Source of the DNA: Apoda limacodes
Taxonomy: Eukaryota > Arthropoda > Insecta > Lepidoptera > Limacodidae
Reading direction: 5' to 3'
Assembly: GCA_946406115.1 (NCBI GenBank)
Contig: OX291557.1
Location: forward strand, 8,774,501-8,838,500
DNA length: 64,000 nucleotides
In this document: positions 1 through 12,160 of the stretch, in pieces
How positions within the stretch are numbered: the stretch's first letter is position 1
How the letters are laid out: each line of letters begins with the position of its first letter
Notes under the pieces: generated by a model
What the model was told of the DNA's origin: nothing
The model's database searches: none
Seen by the model: only the letters and a program-made list of their open reading frames with translations
Made by a program: the position numbers and the translations under genes

Positions 1-885
1 TCTAGCTGATGTTTGGACAGATACGTTACACATTTTTAACAGTTTGTGTGTGGGAATATATATTTTTTCTGTAGAAAATTGTGAATATTTAAAAAAGGGG
101 TATTTCTTGGACGAAAAAATTCTATGATTGATTTTTTTAGGTATTTAAAACAGATGGTTAAAAAGAAATAGCATAATTGCTTTCTATACAAATTCGATGG
201 TTGAACGAAATATGTATTTCTTAATTCAATTTGCGTTTATTTCTTTGTCTAAGCAGTTATCACGCATTCCCAAAGGTGTCATTGTTAAACTATTAAACGA
301 AGGTAACGCAAGGTGCGATGTGACCTTGGCTTGGCCCTAAGCTTACTACCAAATGTCACGAAACAATTAATGGACAAAAGTACCAACACGCACAAAGTTA
401 TGCAGACAATCTACAAAATTACATGTTAAGGGCCCTCTTACACCCCACTAGCGCCGCCATTAGATATCCTCAATTTTCTCTTTGTAGGAAACGAATTTAT
501 AAAATCCAAATGTCGCAAATATAAAGCTAGTCATAAGCCATTTTTAAGAAGGTTTTATATAGTTTCTAAATAATATCTGTAGTTGGCATTTTTGCTAAAC
601 GTGGCCGCTTTTACAATGTAAAGGAAACCTGCAAAAACATTAGGGCGTGGTAGGGCTAAGGCTTAAATAAGGGTCTTGCGCAATTCATCCTCAAATTCCA
701 AATGGAAATCCGTCATTTTTGTACTTTAGTTATCAAAGTACAAGAATGATGACGGATTTTCATACAAACCTTTTGGTATAAAATTAGGAATGAAATGTTT
801 CACAATTTTTGTAGAATCAGCCCTTAAGTTTTAAATATCTGATGGAGCTTTGCATGGGAATCCGGTTATTTTTGCAAAATCATGT
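1..885. other. No gene seen; hairpin at 702-763
   Basis: AT-rich DNA. ATGGAAATCCGTCATTTTTG (702) is mirrored by AATGATGACGGATTTTCAT (745), a small imperfect hairpin. The same motif, AATGACGGATTTCCATAC, recurs in the Helitron-bearing arms at 27057 and 28940. Confidence 0.5.
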
Positions 886-1576
886 AAAAGACGATTTGCC
901 GACGATGTTGTGGTCATGGCAGAATCGATGGAAGACCTCAGCACAATGCTCGAAGACCTCAATCGAGTTTCCCAACAGGTGGACCTTAAAATGAACATGG
1001 ACAAGACAAAGATCATGTCAAATGTCCATGCTGTGCCCACCCAAATATCAGTCGGGAACTCGAGGCTCAAAGTTGTTGACGAATACAAGAACTACTCAGG
1101 ACAAACGGTCCAACTTCGGGAAAGAGGTCAATCGTCGAATCTATGACCAGTGTGTGTTACCAGTGGTGACATATGGTACTGAAACGTGGCCTTTAACTAT
1201 GGGCCTTATAAGTAAGCTCAAAGTCACACAACGAGCTATAGAGAGGGCTATGCTCGGGATTTCTCTACGAGATCGAATCAGAAATGAGGAGATCCGTAGA
1301 CGAACGAAAGTCACCGACATAGCCCAGCGCATTAGCAAGTTGAAGTGGAAGTGGGCAGGGCACATAGTACGTAGAACTGATGGTCGATGGGGCCGAAAGG
1401 TTCTCGAATGGAGGCCACGGTCTGGCAAACGCAGCGTCGGAAGACCGCCCACAAGGTGGTCAGACGACATAGCGAAGGCCGCAGGAAGACGCTGGATACC
1501 GTTGCCTTTGGAAATCTATGGGATAGGCCTATGTTCAGCAGTGGTCTTCTTGCAGCTGAGATGATGATGAAAAAGT
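886..1576 (+). pseudogene. RTE-clade LINE fragment (reverse transcriptase C-terminal part)
   Basis: The first frame (about 886-1105) reads RFADDVVVMAESMEDLSTML, the FADD core of a reverse transcriptase. It then shifts to a second frame (about 1105-1560) with GKEVNRRI, VLPVVTYGTETWPL, RAMLGISLRDRIRNEEI, LKWKWAGHIVRRTDGRWG and GRPPTRWSDD. These are the C-terminal blocks of lepidopteran RTE elements. About 27 codons expected between RRI and the CVLPV block are missing, so it carries both a frameshift and an internal deletion. It ends in GATGATGATGA, the usual ATG-rich RTE tail. It is 5'-truncated and dead. Confidence 0.9.
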
Positions 1577-2759
1577 ATAATAGACTATGAGTTATAACGA
1601 ATGATTTGTTTAAAAATATTCGGAAAGTTTGTATAAAAGTACGAATTAAAAGACTGTTAAAAATGTATTATTTATTTAATAGTCTTTGCGTCAATGTAAT
1701 ATCAATAAGGAAATAAATATCCCGTAAATTTAGTATCTTAGGTATATTTTTGATTTCATAAATAAAACCAGCTAGTACGAATTGATATTTCGTTTTTAGC
1801 GTTTAGCAGCAAAATGATTTAATTTTTTTACTTAGTTTATTAGTATTTTATTAATCATTTTAAAATTATCATTATTTCACACTAAACGTCCAATTTTCTG
1901 ATGATAATTAAATTGCTGACGATTAACTTACTATGTAAATGTATGGAACCATACATAAGTAACGTGATTAATTAATACATAAATGTCTAAGTCCATGACA
2001 TATAAGTTCCGGGTTAAATGTTACAGAAAAAAATTGACATTTGCGATATTACCGGGCTATAATTTAAATTTGGTCTTAAGCGACCTTCTTTTTATAAGAA
2101 CACATAGATTCTATCAACATATACGTATAAAAGAAAGAAGGAAAGGATTAAATAGTATTAGATAAATAAATTAATTTAGGGTATATATCTGAACTAACCT
2201 AGGAACCGACATTTAAAAAAAAAAAGTATTTACGAAATTCTATTATCACTAAAATATTGAACTATGTGGCCAATTACTTGCAACACCTGCAAAATGAGAC
2301 CCGCCTTAAATCGTTTAATGAATTTTACAACGCTTAAATTAGTTTCACCTATTTGGGTAAAATCTTGCGATCGTAAACTTTAGATCTCTTCCCGACTAGC
2401 TAGAACGCTCAAATGTTCAGGAAAGCTCTGAACTCGGTGACAATATAATGATCAATTGCTAGCAACACCATAATATCAATATTTAATTTCAAATTATGTA
2501 TACAAAATCGTAGTTCTAATAGTGCCACCTATGTGCCATAGAGGAAACAAATACTGCGTAACTATGTGCTGTGTTAAGTAACGTGACAATGAGTTGTGTA
2601 TAATGTAAATGGACCAAAGGAAAAATTGTGTCGTGTTAACACGAAAATAATTAAAGATGTTGCTACTGATAAGTTAATGCTTGAATAAAGTTAAACCTAT
2701 ATGACTTATATTTAAAAAAAACTGGTTGCCTGTAAAGTCGGTATACGGGCGAAAGTTTT
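1577..2759. other. AT-rich, no feature supported
   Basis: Short chance frames only; no splice-consistent exon and no recognised repeat. Confidence 0.5.
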
Positions 2760-2909
2760 ACGTGACAATGATTTTATGTCTGTCTCTCTCGCTCTTAGGC
2801 GGGCGCGTGCCTCTCACTCGCTCTCATTGTGAGCGCATAACGTGAGCGGAGCGTAACGCAGTTTCTTGAAGTGTCACCCGGCAAACCAATTTATAAGACG
2901 TTGTCACGT
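2760..2909. mobile_element. MITE with ACGTGACAA terminal inverted repeats
   Basis: It starts ACGTGACAATG and ends GACGTTGTCACGT. The interior (CTCTCTCGCTCTTAGGCGGG, GAGCGGAGCGTAACGCAG) is the reverse complement of the copy at 28399-28570. CpG-rich and non-coding; open frames crossing it are chance. Confidence 0.7.
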
Positions 2910-3852
2910 CAAAAGTGTGCAAACCGGTTAAGTGTGAGTGAGGCTCGTGCATTATATAGCGTTACGGAACCTTCGGTGCCAGTTTTTACCCTTTGTTCGC
3001 GGCGAGACAGTTTTTCACTCCATGTTTTTAACGGCAAAAAAATAACTCTTCCTATACAAACTTGCGTCCCTTATTTTACCATTTAGGAAATGAATTCCCA
3101 AGACGCTGATAATTACGGATGCTGTAACACCATTTTTATATGCCTATTCCCCCTAAGATTTTTTTTACAAATCCTTTCTTAGTTATTAAGGAACTACAAT
3201 GAACCTCTGTGTTAAACTGAATGATGTTAAACACGATGGGTTCTGCACGTTGTCAAGAAGTTTGTCAGTGTTACAGAGCTTAGAAATATATATTCTTGCC
3301 AGCTCTTTTTGGCAGAAATTAACATTGTTTACATTGTATTGACGATTCAAAAGTGTTCTCAGAAACCTATTTGAATAGAGTTTGATTTAAATTTGATTTG
3401 ATTTGAGATTCCGTATTCCGGTTGGTGCCCTGTTACTATTTTATATTACGTATAGATTTTTTAAGTAAAAAACTGAAGCCAGTTTGATTTTTCTATTAAA
3501 TCATTTTTGTCGGTACATCGTTCTTCCATTAACCATTTTCATTATCACATAAATCAAAAATTAATATTTTTGCGTAAAAATTAATGAAGCAGCGCCTAGA
3601 CGTCAATAAAAAGATGGATTTTACATAAATAAGTAATTAATTAACAAATATTAATAATTCTACTAACATGGAAAAAAATTGCTACTAGGTATACAGTAAG
3701 TCAGATTTTTTTTAAATAAAAGATTAATAGTATTAATATTAGCAATAATTCCCTTTGCTAGAAATAACTTATACGATTCAAAAGCTTTGTCTTTATTGCT
3801 AATAGCCATTAAGATGAATCCATACAATATTATTTTTTTCATATTTTGATTT
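2910..3852. other. No gene seen
   Basis: A 71-codon frame starting at 2871 begins inside a MITE and is not credible. The rest is AT rich. Confidence 0.5.
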
Positions 3853-4108
3853 GACTCTCTCGCAGTCTAGTTGGTAGTGTGGCCGGGTGCTGTGCAGAGG
3901 GTGCGGGTTCGATTCCTACACTGGACAAACATTTATGTGATATACATTTGTGTTTGTCTTGAGTCTGGGTGTATTTATGTCTGTATTTACAAAAAAAAGT
4001 AATATATATGTACTTGTATACGTTGTCTGGTATCCATAACACAAGCTTTGCTTACTTTGGGGCCAGACGGCGCTGTGTGTAATCTCCAAAAATATTTATT
4101 TATTTATA
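3853..4108 (+). mobile_element. tRNA-derived SINE
   Basis: A pol III A-box-like TAGTTGGTAGTGTGG and B-box GGTTCGATTCC are followed by a non-tRNA body (GTGTTTGTCTTGAGTCTGGG and CTTTGGGGCCAGACGGCGCT) and an ATTTATTTATTTA tail. It is the most intact member of a family with five more copies in the window. Confidence 0.85.
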
Positions 4109-4235
4109 TTATTATAAATGCGAAAGTAATTCTGTCTGTTACCTCTTCAAGCATTAACCGCTATACTCATTACGATAAAATTTGGCATGGAAATAGTTTG
4201 AGTCCCGAGGTAGGACAAAGGTTATTTAAAAAGTG
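4106..4235 (+). mobile_element. Helitron-like 5' fragment
   Basis: ATTATTATAAATGCGAAAGT and AAATTTGGCATGGAAATAGT are the 5' half of the family seen at 4327-4696, here in the opposite orientation and directly after a SINE tail. The 3' half is missing. Confidence 0.6.
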
Positions 4236-4326
4236 AAGTGTCTGACTAAAAAAAAGGAGAAGATGCTAAAATTAGATTTCCACCTAGGTTCCAATCCGTA
4301 AATATAGTCGCAAAGTAATACTACTA

Positions 4327-4696
4327 CTAGTTTTTGCCCGCGGTTTCACGCGCCCTAAATTCTAATATCTTTTTACGATGTCAACGGCAACTCCTTAATT
4401 ATAAAAAAAAACCGACTTGACGTTTTAAAGTAGCCGATGTCCTGCCCGGGGACTCAAACTATCTCCATGCCAAATTTGCCCGTGGTTCTACCCGCTCTTA
4501 ATTCGATTAAACGTGAAGGATTTCAACGGCAACTCCCTAATTATAGAAAAAAAAGACTCACAGTTGACGTTTTCAAGTATGTCCTTTCTCGGGTCTTAAA
4601 CTTCTCCATGCTAAATTTCATCTTCATCGTTACAGCGGCTTAAGCGTGAAGAAGTAACAGACAGACTTACTTTCGCATTTATAATATAAGTATGGA
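4327..4696 (-). mobile_element. Helitron-like non-autonomous element with internal duplication
   Basis: On the minus strand the 5' end is TCCATACTTATATTATAAAT followed by GCGAAAGT. The 3' end is a GC hairpin (GCGTGAAACCGCGGGC) followed by AAAAACTAG. The TC start and hairpin-plus-CTAG end fit Helitrons. The unit starting CAACGGCAACTCC occurs twice (about 4380 and 4520), a tandem internal duplication. No Rep/helicase ORF. Confidence 0.68.
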
Positions 4697-5360
4697 TGTA
4701 TGGATTACGACGTGTATTTATTTCGTGCAATGCTTGTTTAGAAGTGGGTCGTTAACTAACGACTTTCTCGGTTAACATTATAATTTAACTGATAATCATT
4801 GATTATTTACAAATTATTTAAAAAGCTGATATTTTTCTACTGGCTTGAAAAAATTGTGACATAGGTCGTTCGCTAATTATCAGCGTTATTCTAGTAATGA
4901 TACATAATGACGTATGACTTCAAGTTTCGTTATTCGTATTAAGTTAGTATTGGAAATTATAAGCAGGGGTAAAGTGCGCTCGTGTCACAAGGCTTCCGTC
5001 CGATGATCTAACCTTAATAATTAATAATTAATATGTAATAAATTAATAAATAAAAGTACAACCTGTTATAAGTAATTAAGCAGCGAAAACAGTTAATTCG
5101 TTTATAATAGAAAATTAGAAACGGTTATAATTTAAGTTAATTTCCATGTCTAACTTGTATAGTGCGGGATGAAGTTTGCACGAAATGAACTCCACTTTAT
5201 ACTATTAGGACGCGGATAATAGGTTAGGCCTCAGAACTGCAGTAAATACGAGGCCATCTTCAAGAACCTTTCTGCCTCATCGGTTATCGGTTGTTTGAGG
5301 ACCCATAGTTAATTAAGCATACTAATCTAACAAGCTATCTCAGCTACTTTTGGTTCTGTT
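4697..5360. other. No feature supported
   Basis: AT-rich, with no motif or repeat I can name. Confidence 0.45.
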
Positions 5361-5590
5361 ACCTCGCAGCCTAGTTGGTAGCGATTCCCGCACTGGACAA
5401 ACATGATATAAACATTTGTGTTTGTCTTGAGTCTGGGTGTATTTATGTATGATATGTATATATTTCCAAAACAAAGTAATATTTAAGTATTTGTATCCGT
5501 TCTCCAGTACCCATAACACAAGCTTTGCTTACTTTGGGGCCAGACGGCGCTGTGTGTTATGTCCAGAAAGAATATTTATATTTATATTTG
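5361..5590 (+). mobile_element. tRNA-derived SINE with promoter deletion
   Basis: Same body and tail as the copy at 3853, but the head jumps from TAGTTGGTAGC straight to GATTCCCGCACTGG. The interval between A and B boxes and half of the B box are gone. Confidence 0.8.
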
Positions 5591-5964
5591 ATTTTAGTAA
5601 CTAGAGAATAATAGACGAAGTTTAGTATAAATGACAATGTGCTTGGTTATTAAACTTTTATAAAATAACTCTTAGCTAAAATTTGGAAATAATCAATACC
5701 TAATTGCAACAAAACACTTATGATATTGTCACTTCCATTACATAATTTGTAATTTTTTTAATACGTTGACAGGTCGCAAGTTTGGTAAATTTGTTATAAC
5801 AATAGCTGACAAGCCCAATCGAATTTCTTTTCGCAGCAGGCAGCCCATATTTGAGTATCAATTTAAATAAGAATTACAACGTTATGCATTTCGAATGCAT
5901 TCGTGTAAGCTTCTGTCAATTGTGAAACATTAATATTAAGCCATCGGAATATATAATATGTTAC

Positions 5965-6062
5965 AGTGCAACAAACTTTTCTGACCCGCTGTATGGTCGC
6001 TAGTGTCGTGTTATATTACTAGTTTAATATGCCGATTGTAGTTTTGATTTTTGACTACCGGT
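5965..6062. mobile_element. MITE of the AGTGCAAC family, one end missing
   Basis: AGTGCAACAAACTTTTCTGA followed by the reversed interior (TATGGTCGCTAGTG, TTTTGATTTTTGACTACCGG). It stops before the second inverted end. Confidence 0.65.
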
Positions 6063-6368
6063 ACGTAGAAATCTTTGTATTAATTTTAAGATCGTTGGCA
6101 TTTTTGAGGTTAAAAGAATTGAGGCCAAATTTCAGAACGTTTTCGGATGGATGATGGTTACGTCATGATTCTCTCTCTGTCTACCCCTACATGTTACATA
6201 CCTAGATGTTTCAGACAGAGATCTATTTTTCACAGAAAAAAACAATTAATATATATATATTACTATATATTACTACGCAAAAACACATAGTTCAATATTC
6301 TGCCATAATATCAGCTTTAGGGGCTTATTTTATAACTTTTTAGTTGTTTTTTTGAAATTGGTTTAAAA

Positions 6369-6620
6369 ATGTTTTTGATACATATCAAGTGGACGGATGG
6401 GCAGACATTAAACTTAAATGGTATGCACCCTAAAATTGTCAAAATAACGGACTTGGTTTTTTACTATCCGGCTACGGAACACAACATAACGTCAAACGGT
6501 AGCCTATCCACCATATCCGACGTGACAAAAGATAAAGTTTTACCATTTGGCTGCTGAATCCTAAAATTGTCAATCAGATGGACGGACAAACATGAAGATA
6601 AAATAGCAGCTCGGTTTTGG
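6369..6620. repeat. Dispersed repeat with CTAAAATTGTCAA units
   Basis: CCCTAAAATTGTCAAAATAA and CCTAAAATTGTCAATCAGAT are two copies about 135 bp apart, each near GGCTACGGAAC. A reversed piece of the same family lies at 52930-53035 (GACGATTTTAGGATTCAACA). The 62-codon frame here is not a gene. Confidence 0.5.
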
Positions 6621-9104
6621 CTACGGAACCATTATAAATCGGTGTACGGATCTCTAAAAATAGAACTCCTAAAAGCAGTCTTTTATTCACACAACACTAA
6701 ACATATGTAATTAAATAGATCATCTAATATCCAGCTACAAATGATGAAATTTAAAACATTTTCTAGCCTAACTTCAGTTTTCCTGGTCCGAGTCTAAGAC
6801 GTAAAAATCCTCGACATCGGTTCAACAACAACAAAATCTTCAATCTCTGTTGACAATTCGCGAGACACAAAAAAAAACTTACAGATAAATTGAGAACCTG
6901 CTTCTTTTTCGGTTTCCTTAAAGCCTTAAAAATTAGGCTACCAATTAACTATAAAAGTAAATTTTGTAGGTTTATTTTTTTCGTACTAGCCTCTGCACGA
7001 CAATCCAATAATGAACCTGAAAGTACAGAATAAGTAATAGTACTAATATGGAAGCTGGAGTGTCATGGTTTTAATATAAATTAGAATTGGTTAAGAATAT
7101 AGCTTCAGGCAAAAACATTTAATATTTTAGATAGGTAACATTCTTAAATGGTGACATAACGATCATGACATTTTATTATATTAAAATAAAACTACACTTT
7201 TTATAATAGCAATCAATATTAAAACCTATCTGCGTGAAAATGTGCCAGACAGATATGTGCATATGAAATAATATCGGCGTTATCTTTGTATAATTTACGT
7301 ATAAGAGTATACGTAATTATTTGACGTATGCGTATATATTTTTACATTGATTTATATTAATTTATTTCAATAAAAAACGCAGTTAAGAAATTAATGATTC
7401 AGTAATTATCTACACATCCTTCAAAGTATTATTTTTCGTCTGTACTCTGTCTAGGATGTAGAAATAATGGCGTTCAGACTTTTTATTTTGGTTACAGATT
7501 AGAACATAGAATAATATGCTAATTTTATGATAGCCATAATGAAAATTTAAATAAATTGTGAAAAACATAACCGGTATTACGTATAGGTACCTATAGGTAC
7601 CAGTTCACATTTTTTCGTTTTTGTTCAGTTTTTTCTGCATGTATTGCCTGTTTAAACATAGAATTTATGTCTGAAAATGATGAATTTAAGATCGTTATTT
7701 TATTATTTAGAAACTATGTTTAAGAGGCAGTGCTATGTGACAGAAAACTTGAGTAAAAGCAAAGACGATGCAATGTGAAAATAATCGTTTGTGAGTAGTG
7801 CAGCTACATCTCAACTCAAAGTTTTTTATTTAAATACGAGATACAAATTAATAGTTTATTATTATTATACATCGGTGTTATGAATAAATGCTTTTTTAAG
7901 GATTTAAAGCACCATCATGAGTTTGCTTTACCAACTTAGCAATTTAATAGCACTGTAAATTTTATAGATTACTTTTCAATTATTTTTTTTTAAATAGCGA
8001 ATGTTAAGCTTTTTTAATCGAAATAATAATATAATCGTTCAATACTCATGTTTGTCAGGGTTTGAACCATATCCTAAAGAACACTGTCATTAACTTTCAA
8101 TCGGATCCACTGGGCAGATCTGGAGAAATCCTTGCCAAAACAATTAAAACTTACGTTAACATCTTGATTTTCAATAATAACATTGTATACCTATTTCGTT
8201 TAAAACAATACAAATAAAAAAGGATAAAAAAGCTTTTAAAAGAAAGATTGAAAGTACTTGATATCACAACAACGGAAGTATTCGCCATGACCTGCTATAA
8301 TACTCATTGTTATTGGAAAGTAAACTATCATTTCCGTGACCCTATTTGCTTTTCAAGCACGAATTGAGTTATTTAAGTAACACAGCAAAAAGTTGATAGG
8401 ATAGAATGCTTATAATACGGATAGCTGTAAAAGATTATTATACGTGGAAGATTAGATTTTTAGTGTAGGTTTTATTTTAAAATAATTGTTTCAACAGCAA
8501 TGAAATTGTTTTCCAAATTTCTCTGTAAGTTTTTACTTATAAAACATACTTTAGGCTTATTCATGATTTTTTAAGTTCCAACTGTAGGTGTAAGTAAAAT
8601 CAACGTTTAACCCGTTAAGGCTAATTTTATTTATTTATTTATTTCTGCACAAACAAAAGTGTATTATAGCTAGCTTATTGCCGCGCACATGGCATTCCCT
8701 AGCAGCCAAACATAGGCTTAACAGACAAATTGATTGGCCGTGCATTAAATCATTGCTGTGTGGGCAATACTGAGAGAAAATATTTTTTTCAATTAAATTT
8801 ACACTAAGCTATAAAACCTGTGCAACATTAGAAAGTTTAAATATACACATACAAACATATTTATATATATATCTTTCTATACATATAATTTACATAAATA
8901 CAAAAAAATAATATATACATAGATACATTCAAATACACATATTATATACATTGCATGTAGAAATCCTCGATGTTTAACTTGAAACTCCATCCCAGTGCTC
9001 GCCATGACTTATCCTCCCACTTTAGGATCTAAATGGGTATATGTGTTCTGTGACCTAAACCTAACTTCGTTTCGCTAACAAAAAGATTATGTATATAGCT
9101 TCCT
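6621..9104. other. Mostly featureless AT-rich DNA
   Basis: A TTATTTATTTATTTATTTC run at about 8627 may be the end of an old retroposon. At 8500-8524 a short ATG frame (MKLFSKFL) runs into GTAAGT after an acceptor-like TTTCAACAG. It is discussed under rejected items. Confidence 0.4.
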
Positions 9105-9240
9105 GCTGATCTTGTCTCTTGTATGGGGTTCTTCAAGTAGGCATGATTTAAGGGGCCGCGAGTAGTTGCCCTGATATTGGTAGCATCCATAGGCTACGGT
9201 TACGGTGACATTTGTTTGCCACCTTCATACTGTAAAAAAC
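9105..9240 (+). mobile_element. Jockey-like LINE 3' tail (solo)
   Basis: It contains TGTATGGGGTTCTTCAAG, then a diverged GCATCCATAGGCTACGG, TTTGTTTGCCACC and a short A-rich end. Only the last 130 bp of the element is present, as expected for 5'-truncated LINE insertions. Confidence 0.65.
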
Positions 9241-9444
9241 TTTATAGCCTGTCTGTTTATACTAAATATAATAAATAACTCCCGACCCTCTCGTTTTTTT
9301 ATTGTAAATACATAACTCCTTATTTACTTGTAGTGAACATATAATTGATTACATGAAAAAAAGACTAGAAAATAACTGTATAAGATTTTCCATAGCTTAT
9401 GTGATATTATAATTTAAATCAATTAATTTCCGATTTTACGCTAA

Positions 9445-9774
9445 GGGCGCGTTCGTTTTGGGAAAAAAGTTCCCACGTTTGATACTTTTCACACTTTTGA
9501 TAACGTCAGTTTTGCCAACAAAACCTATCGATCGTGTAGATTTGAAACGTTACTTACAAAACTTTTGGTTGCAAATCGAACGGTTGACGAATACTCACTA
9601 TGATAATAATACAGACACTACCATAAACAATGATTACCTACGTAAAGGCAGTTGGACAGATTAACACAAAAACCCCACCTTCAGACTAGGTTTAAAGTTT
9701 TGTTTTTCGGCAATAATAAAGTGAAAATATTAACAAAAAATATCGTAGACGAACGCTTGACAGTGAACGCGCCC
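9445..9774. mobile_element. PIF/Harbinger-like MITE (TAA duplication)
   Basis: Terminal inverted repeats GGGCGCGTTC / GAACGCGCCC are flanked on both sides by TAA (9442-9444 and 9775-9777). A 3-bp TWA duplication with GGGC-type ends fits PIF/Harbinger. At 330 bp with no transposase it is non-autonomous. Confidence 0.75.
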
Positions 9775-9777
9775 TAA

Positions 9778-10583
9778 GCCAAAGATATTTTCGTCACAGA
9801 AAAATTTCCTCTATTGAGATCAGCTCATCAAATGTATATTCGCATACCTTCTTAACACAAGGTTAATGACACACCTGACTTTTTAACTACCATTAGCAAC
9901 CCTTGTAAAATTATTGGCCTCGGCCAACTAATTCCAAACTTGTTGACTTTTGATGTTATTAGAGACTGAATATTATATAGTATCTAATACATTTAGATCT
10001 ATTATACTAGAAATCTTAAACAATATATATTCAACTGAAATGCTTATACATTTAAACGTATATGTAATACTTCCATACTTGGTCTTAATGTTAATCATCG
10101 ACAAAAGTAAGCTATTATTGAATTCAAATGTAGATGCTATCACAAATAACAATTACATTCATATATTCAGCTTCCGATGGCATTGGAAAATGAATAACTC
10201 GATGACTTTTGTTAGATAATACACCTAATAGTCTTATACCTTAACAATACATCATTTTACTATACATATAAGTACACCTTGAACCTGGCATATGTAACAA
10301 CTTTAAAACAAAGCAAGGTGATTCGGAAAATTGTAACACATTTAACTGTAACATCCTTAAACCGTCTTAGGCCTTTAATTATTGAAATGTTGCGAAGAGG
10401 ATTTCCTTACTTACAATTTGAGATGTTAACAGATTATATTTTTAGTCACGAGTTAACAATTAAGGGAAGGAAAACCGTTTAAGATCTATATTAAGATAAT
10501 TTTTGCTATACTGATTGAAACATAATAATACCTTTATAATTATTAAGCTTCTTAATATCGACCTTGTTTTTATATCGTCCATT
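9778..10583. other. No gene supported
   Basis: Two frames of 67-89 codons are AT-driven, rich in Ile/Asn/Leu, and lack any splice or domain support. Confidence 0.45.
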
Positions 10584-10587
10584 TTAA

Positions 10588-10964
10588 GAGAATCTGATTC
10601 GCGGCGCCTCGCAGCGTGTTTCATACAAACCAATTTCCTACTTGTTTTGGACATTTACTGATCGAATACTGTGAAATTTTGTAGGCATGGTCTCAAGCCC
10701 AATATCTATGTCTGTGGTTTTCCAAAATCCTAAAAGAGTTTTTATTAACTTTTAATCTTATTCTAGATAATTGTATGACAAACTAGAATCTCGCATAGCT
10801 TTTTAACTTTATAACTTAATAGAAAACAGACACACTGCAGACCTAATTATTTAAACCTAGAGCACGTCTTCAAAATTTCATGGTGTTTGCTTTGTAAGTG
10901 TCAAAAATAAGTGGGAAATTCGTTTGTATGAAGCGCGCTGCGAGGCGCCGCGAATCCGATCCTC
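10588..10964. mobile_element. TTAA-flanked MITE with long GC-rich inverted ends
   Basis: TTAA at 10584-10587 and 10965-10968. The ends begin GAGAATCTGATTCGCGGCGC and, in reverse complement, GAGGATCGGATTCGCGGCGC, followed by CTCGCAGCG. Long terminal inverted repeats of over 100 bp surround an AT-rich centre. It is the same family as 13628-14006. Confidence 0.78.
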
Positions 10965-11011
10965 TTAAGACCACATCATTTTTAAAAGCAAAGATGAAGT
11001 CAAAAGATTAA

Positions 11012-11084
11012 CCTCGAGCCAGGACTTGAACCTGTAAAAATCCTTACAGTCCGTGTAAGTGCTCTACCAACTGAGCTAATATAT
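11012..11084 (-). pseudogene. tRNA-like relic (tRNA pseudogene or SINE head)
   Basis: The minus strand has an A-box (TTAGCTCAGTTGGTAGAGC), a 5-bp anticodon-like stem CTTAC/GTAAG and a B-box (AGGTTCAAGTCC). The 5' acceptor bases do not pair with the 3' CTCGAGG, U33 is missing in the obvious loop, and there is no adjacent T-run. It is therefore not a working tRNA gene. The 3' half resembles tRNA-Tyr-type sequence, but the source cannot be fixed. Confidence 0.6.
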
Positions 11085-11099
11085 TTTCTACGAAGGCTA

Positions 11100-11799
11100 A
11101 CTTTCAGGGAGTCTCAAACGATGAAAGATTATTTCTACGTATGATGATTTGTATATTTGTAAGATTAATATAGGATTTCATAAATCACTAGCAGATATTT
11201 AATGGCCACAAAATGTGATGAGAAATTTGTTTTCAATTAGCTGGTTACAGTCAGTCATACAGTGGCAAATCAAAGGCTACAGTCGATTTTTGTTTTTAAA
11301 ATTGTTTTTATTTATACTTATTATTAAAAGAGGTAGAATTTAGTTTATTTGTATGTTTTCTTATTTGTATGTAGGCCATTCTGCTACCACTGAATAGATT
11401 CTGAATTTTTTTACTAATAAAAAGCTGCACTAGCCCTGAGTAAAATAGGCTATAAATTGGTTGATCAGGATTAGTTTTTAATTCGAAATATCAAGGTTTA
11501 TAAATTAAGTCATAAGAAAAAAGGCATTATTCATTCTCGTTGAAACGAAGCAATGAGGTGTATAATTTTTTAACGCAAGTGTCTTTTTATCCTGGTTGAG
11601 AGTTCCCACGGGAATATTTAGTTTTTTGGAATCCTTTTTTAAACATAGAGCACCGTAACAGTAACATAGAATTGACATGATCTTTGGCAATGGTGTTCTC
11701 GTAGGGGAAGGACAGAGAAAGAGGAACAAAGAATACTTTTTGTTTCGATCGAAGGTTCTGACGGAAATTGATTTTTCCTCGGGGGTCCGTCTTCTTACA
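11100..11799. other. No gene supported
   Basis: Minus-strand frames at 11505-11874 overlap each other and run into the repeat at 11800; treated as chance. Confidence 0.4.
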
Positions 11800-12160
11800 T
11801 AATTTACAACTGGAGTACATAAATAGAAGTACCTGGAGGACCGAGCTACGCTCGTTTTTTTTTAACAACTCCATCTATTGTCAAGTAGCTTAACAACACC
11901 ATCTATTATCAAGTAGCTTTATAGCCAATAGATGTCAGGAAGGCATATTTTTCAGTTTATCATTGCCTAAAAACATGGATAAAACAACGTTTTCTAAAAA
12001 TGAAACCTAGCCAGATCGATTTATCGCCCCTAAAACCCCCTACATACCAAATTTCATGAAAATCGATGGAGCCGTTTTCGAGATTCAGATTATAAATATA
12101 TATACATATATACAAGAATTGCTCGTTTAAAGGTATTAGATAAATAATACGCAGACCTAG
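11800..12160 (+). repeat. Dispersed repeat ending TATATACAAGAATTGCTCG
   Basis: Ordered motifs: CCTGGAGGACCGAGCTACGC, two copies of ACACCATCTATT/ACTCCATCTATT with TCAAGTAGCTTTA, CATACCAAATTTCATGAAAA, and a TATATACA..AGAATTGCTCGTTTAAAGG end. It is a 3' region of a lepidopteran retroposon by general appearance; family not named. Confidence 0.5.

Noticed and set aside
8500..8524. ATG frame MKLFSKFL followed by GTAAGT, like the first exon of a secreted protein
   Set aside because: Only 25 nt. Joining it to the exon at 12762 gives a stop (T|AG), and no intermediate exon with matching phase and hydrophobic content was found.
9458..9664. 68-codon frame beginning MGKKFPRLILFTLLIT, resembling a signal peptide
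   Set aside because: Entirely inside the PIF/Harbinger-like MITE 9445-9774; any transcript would be incidental.
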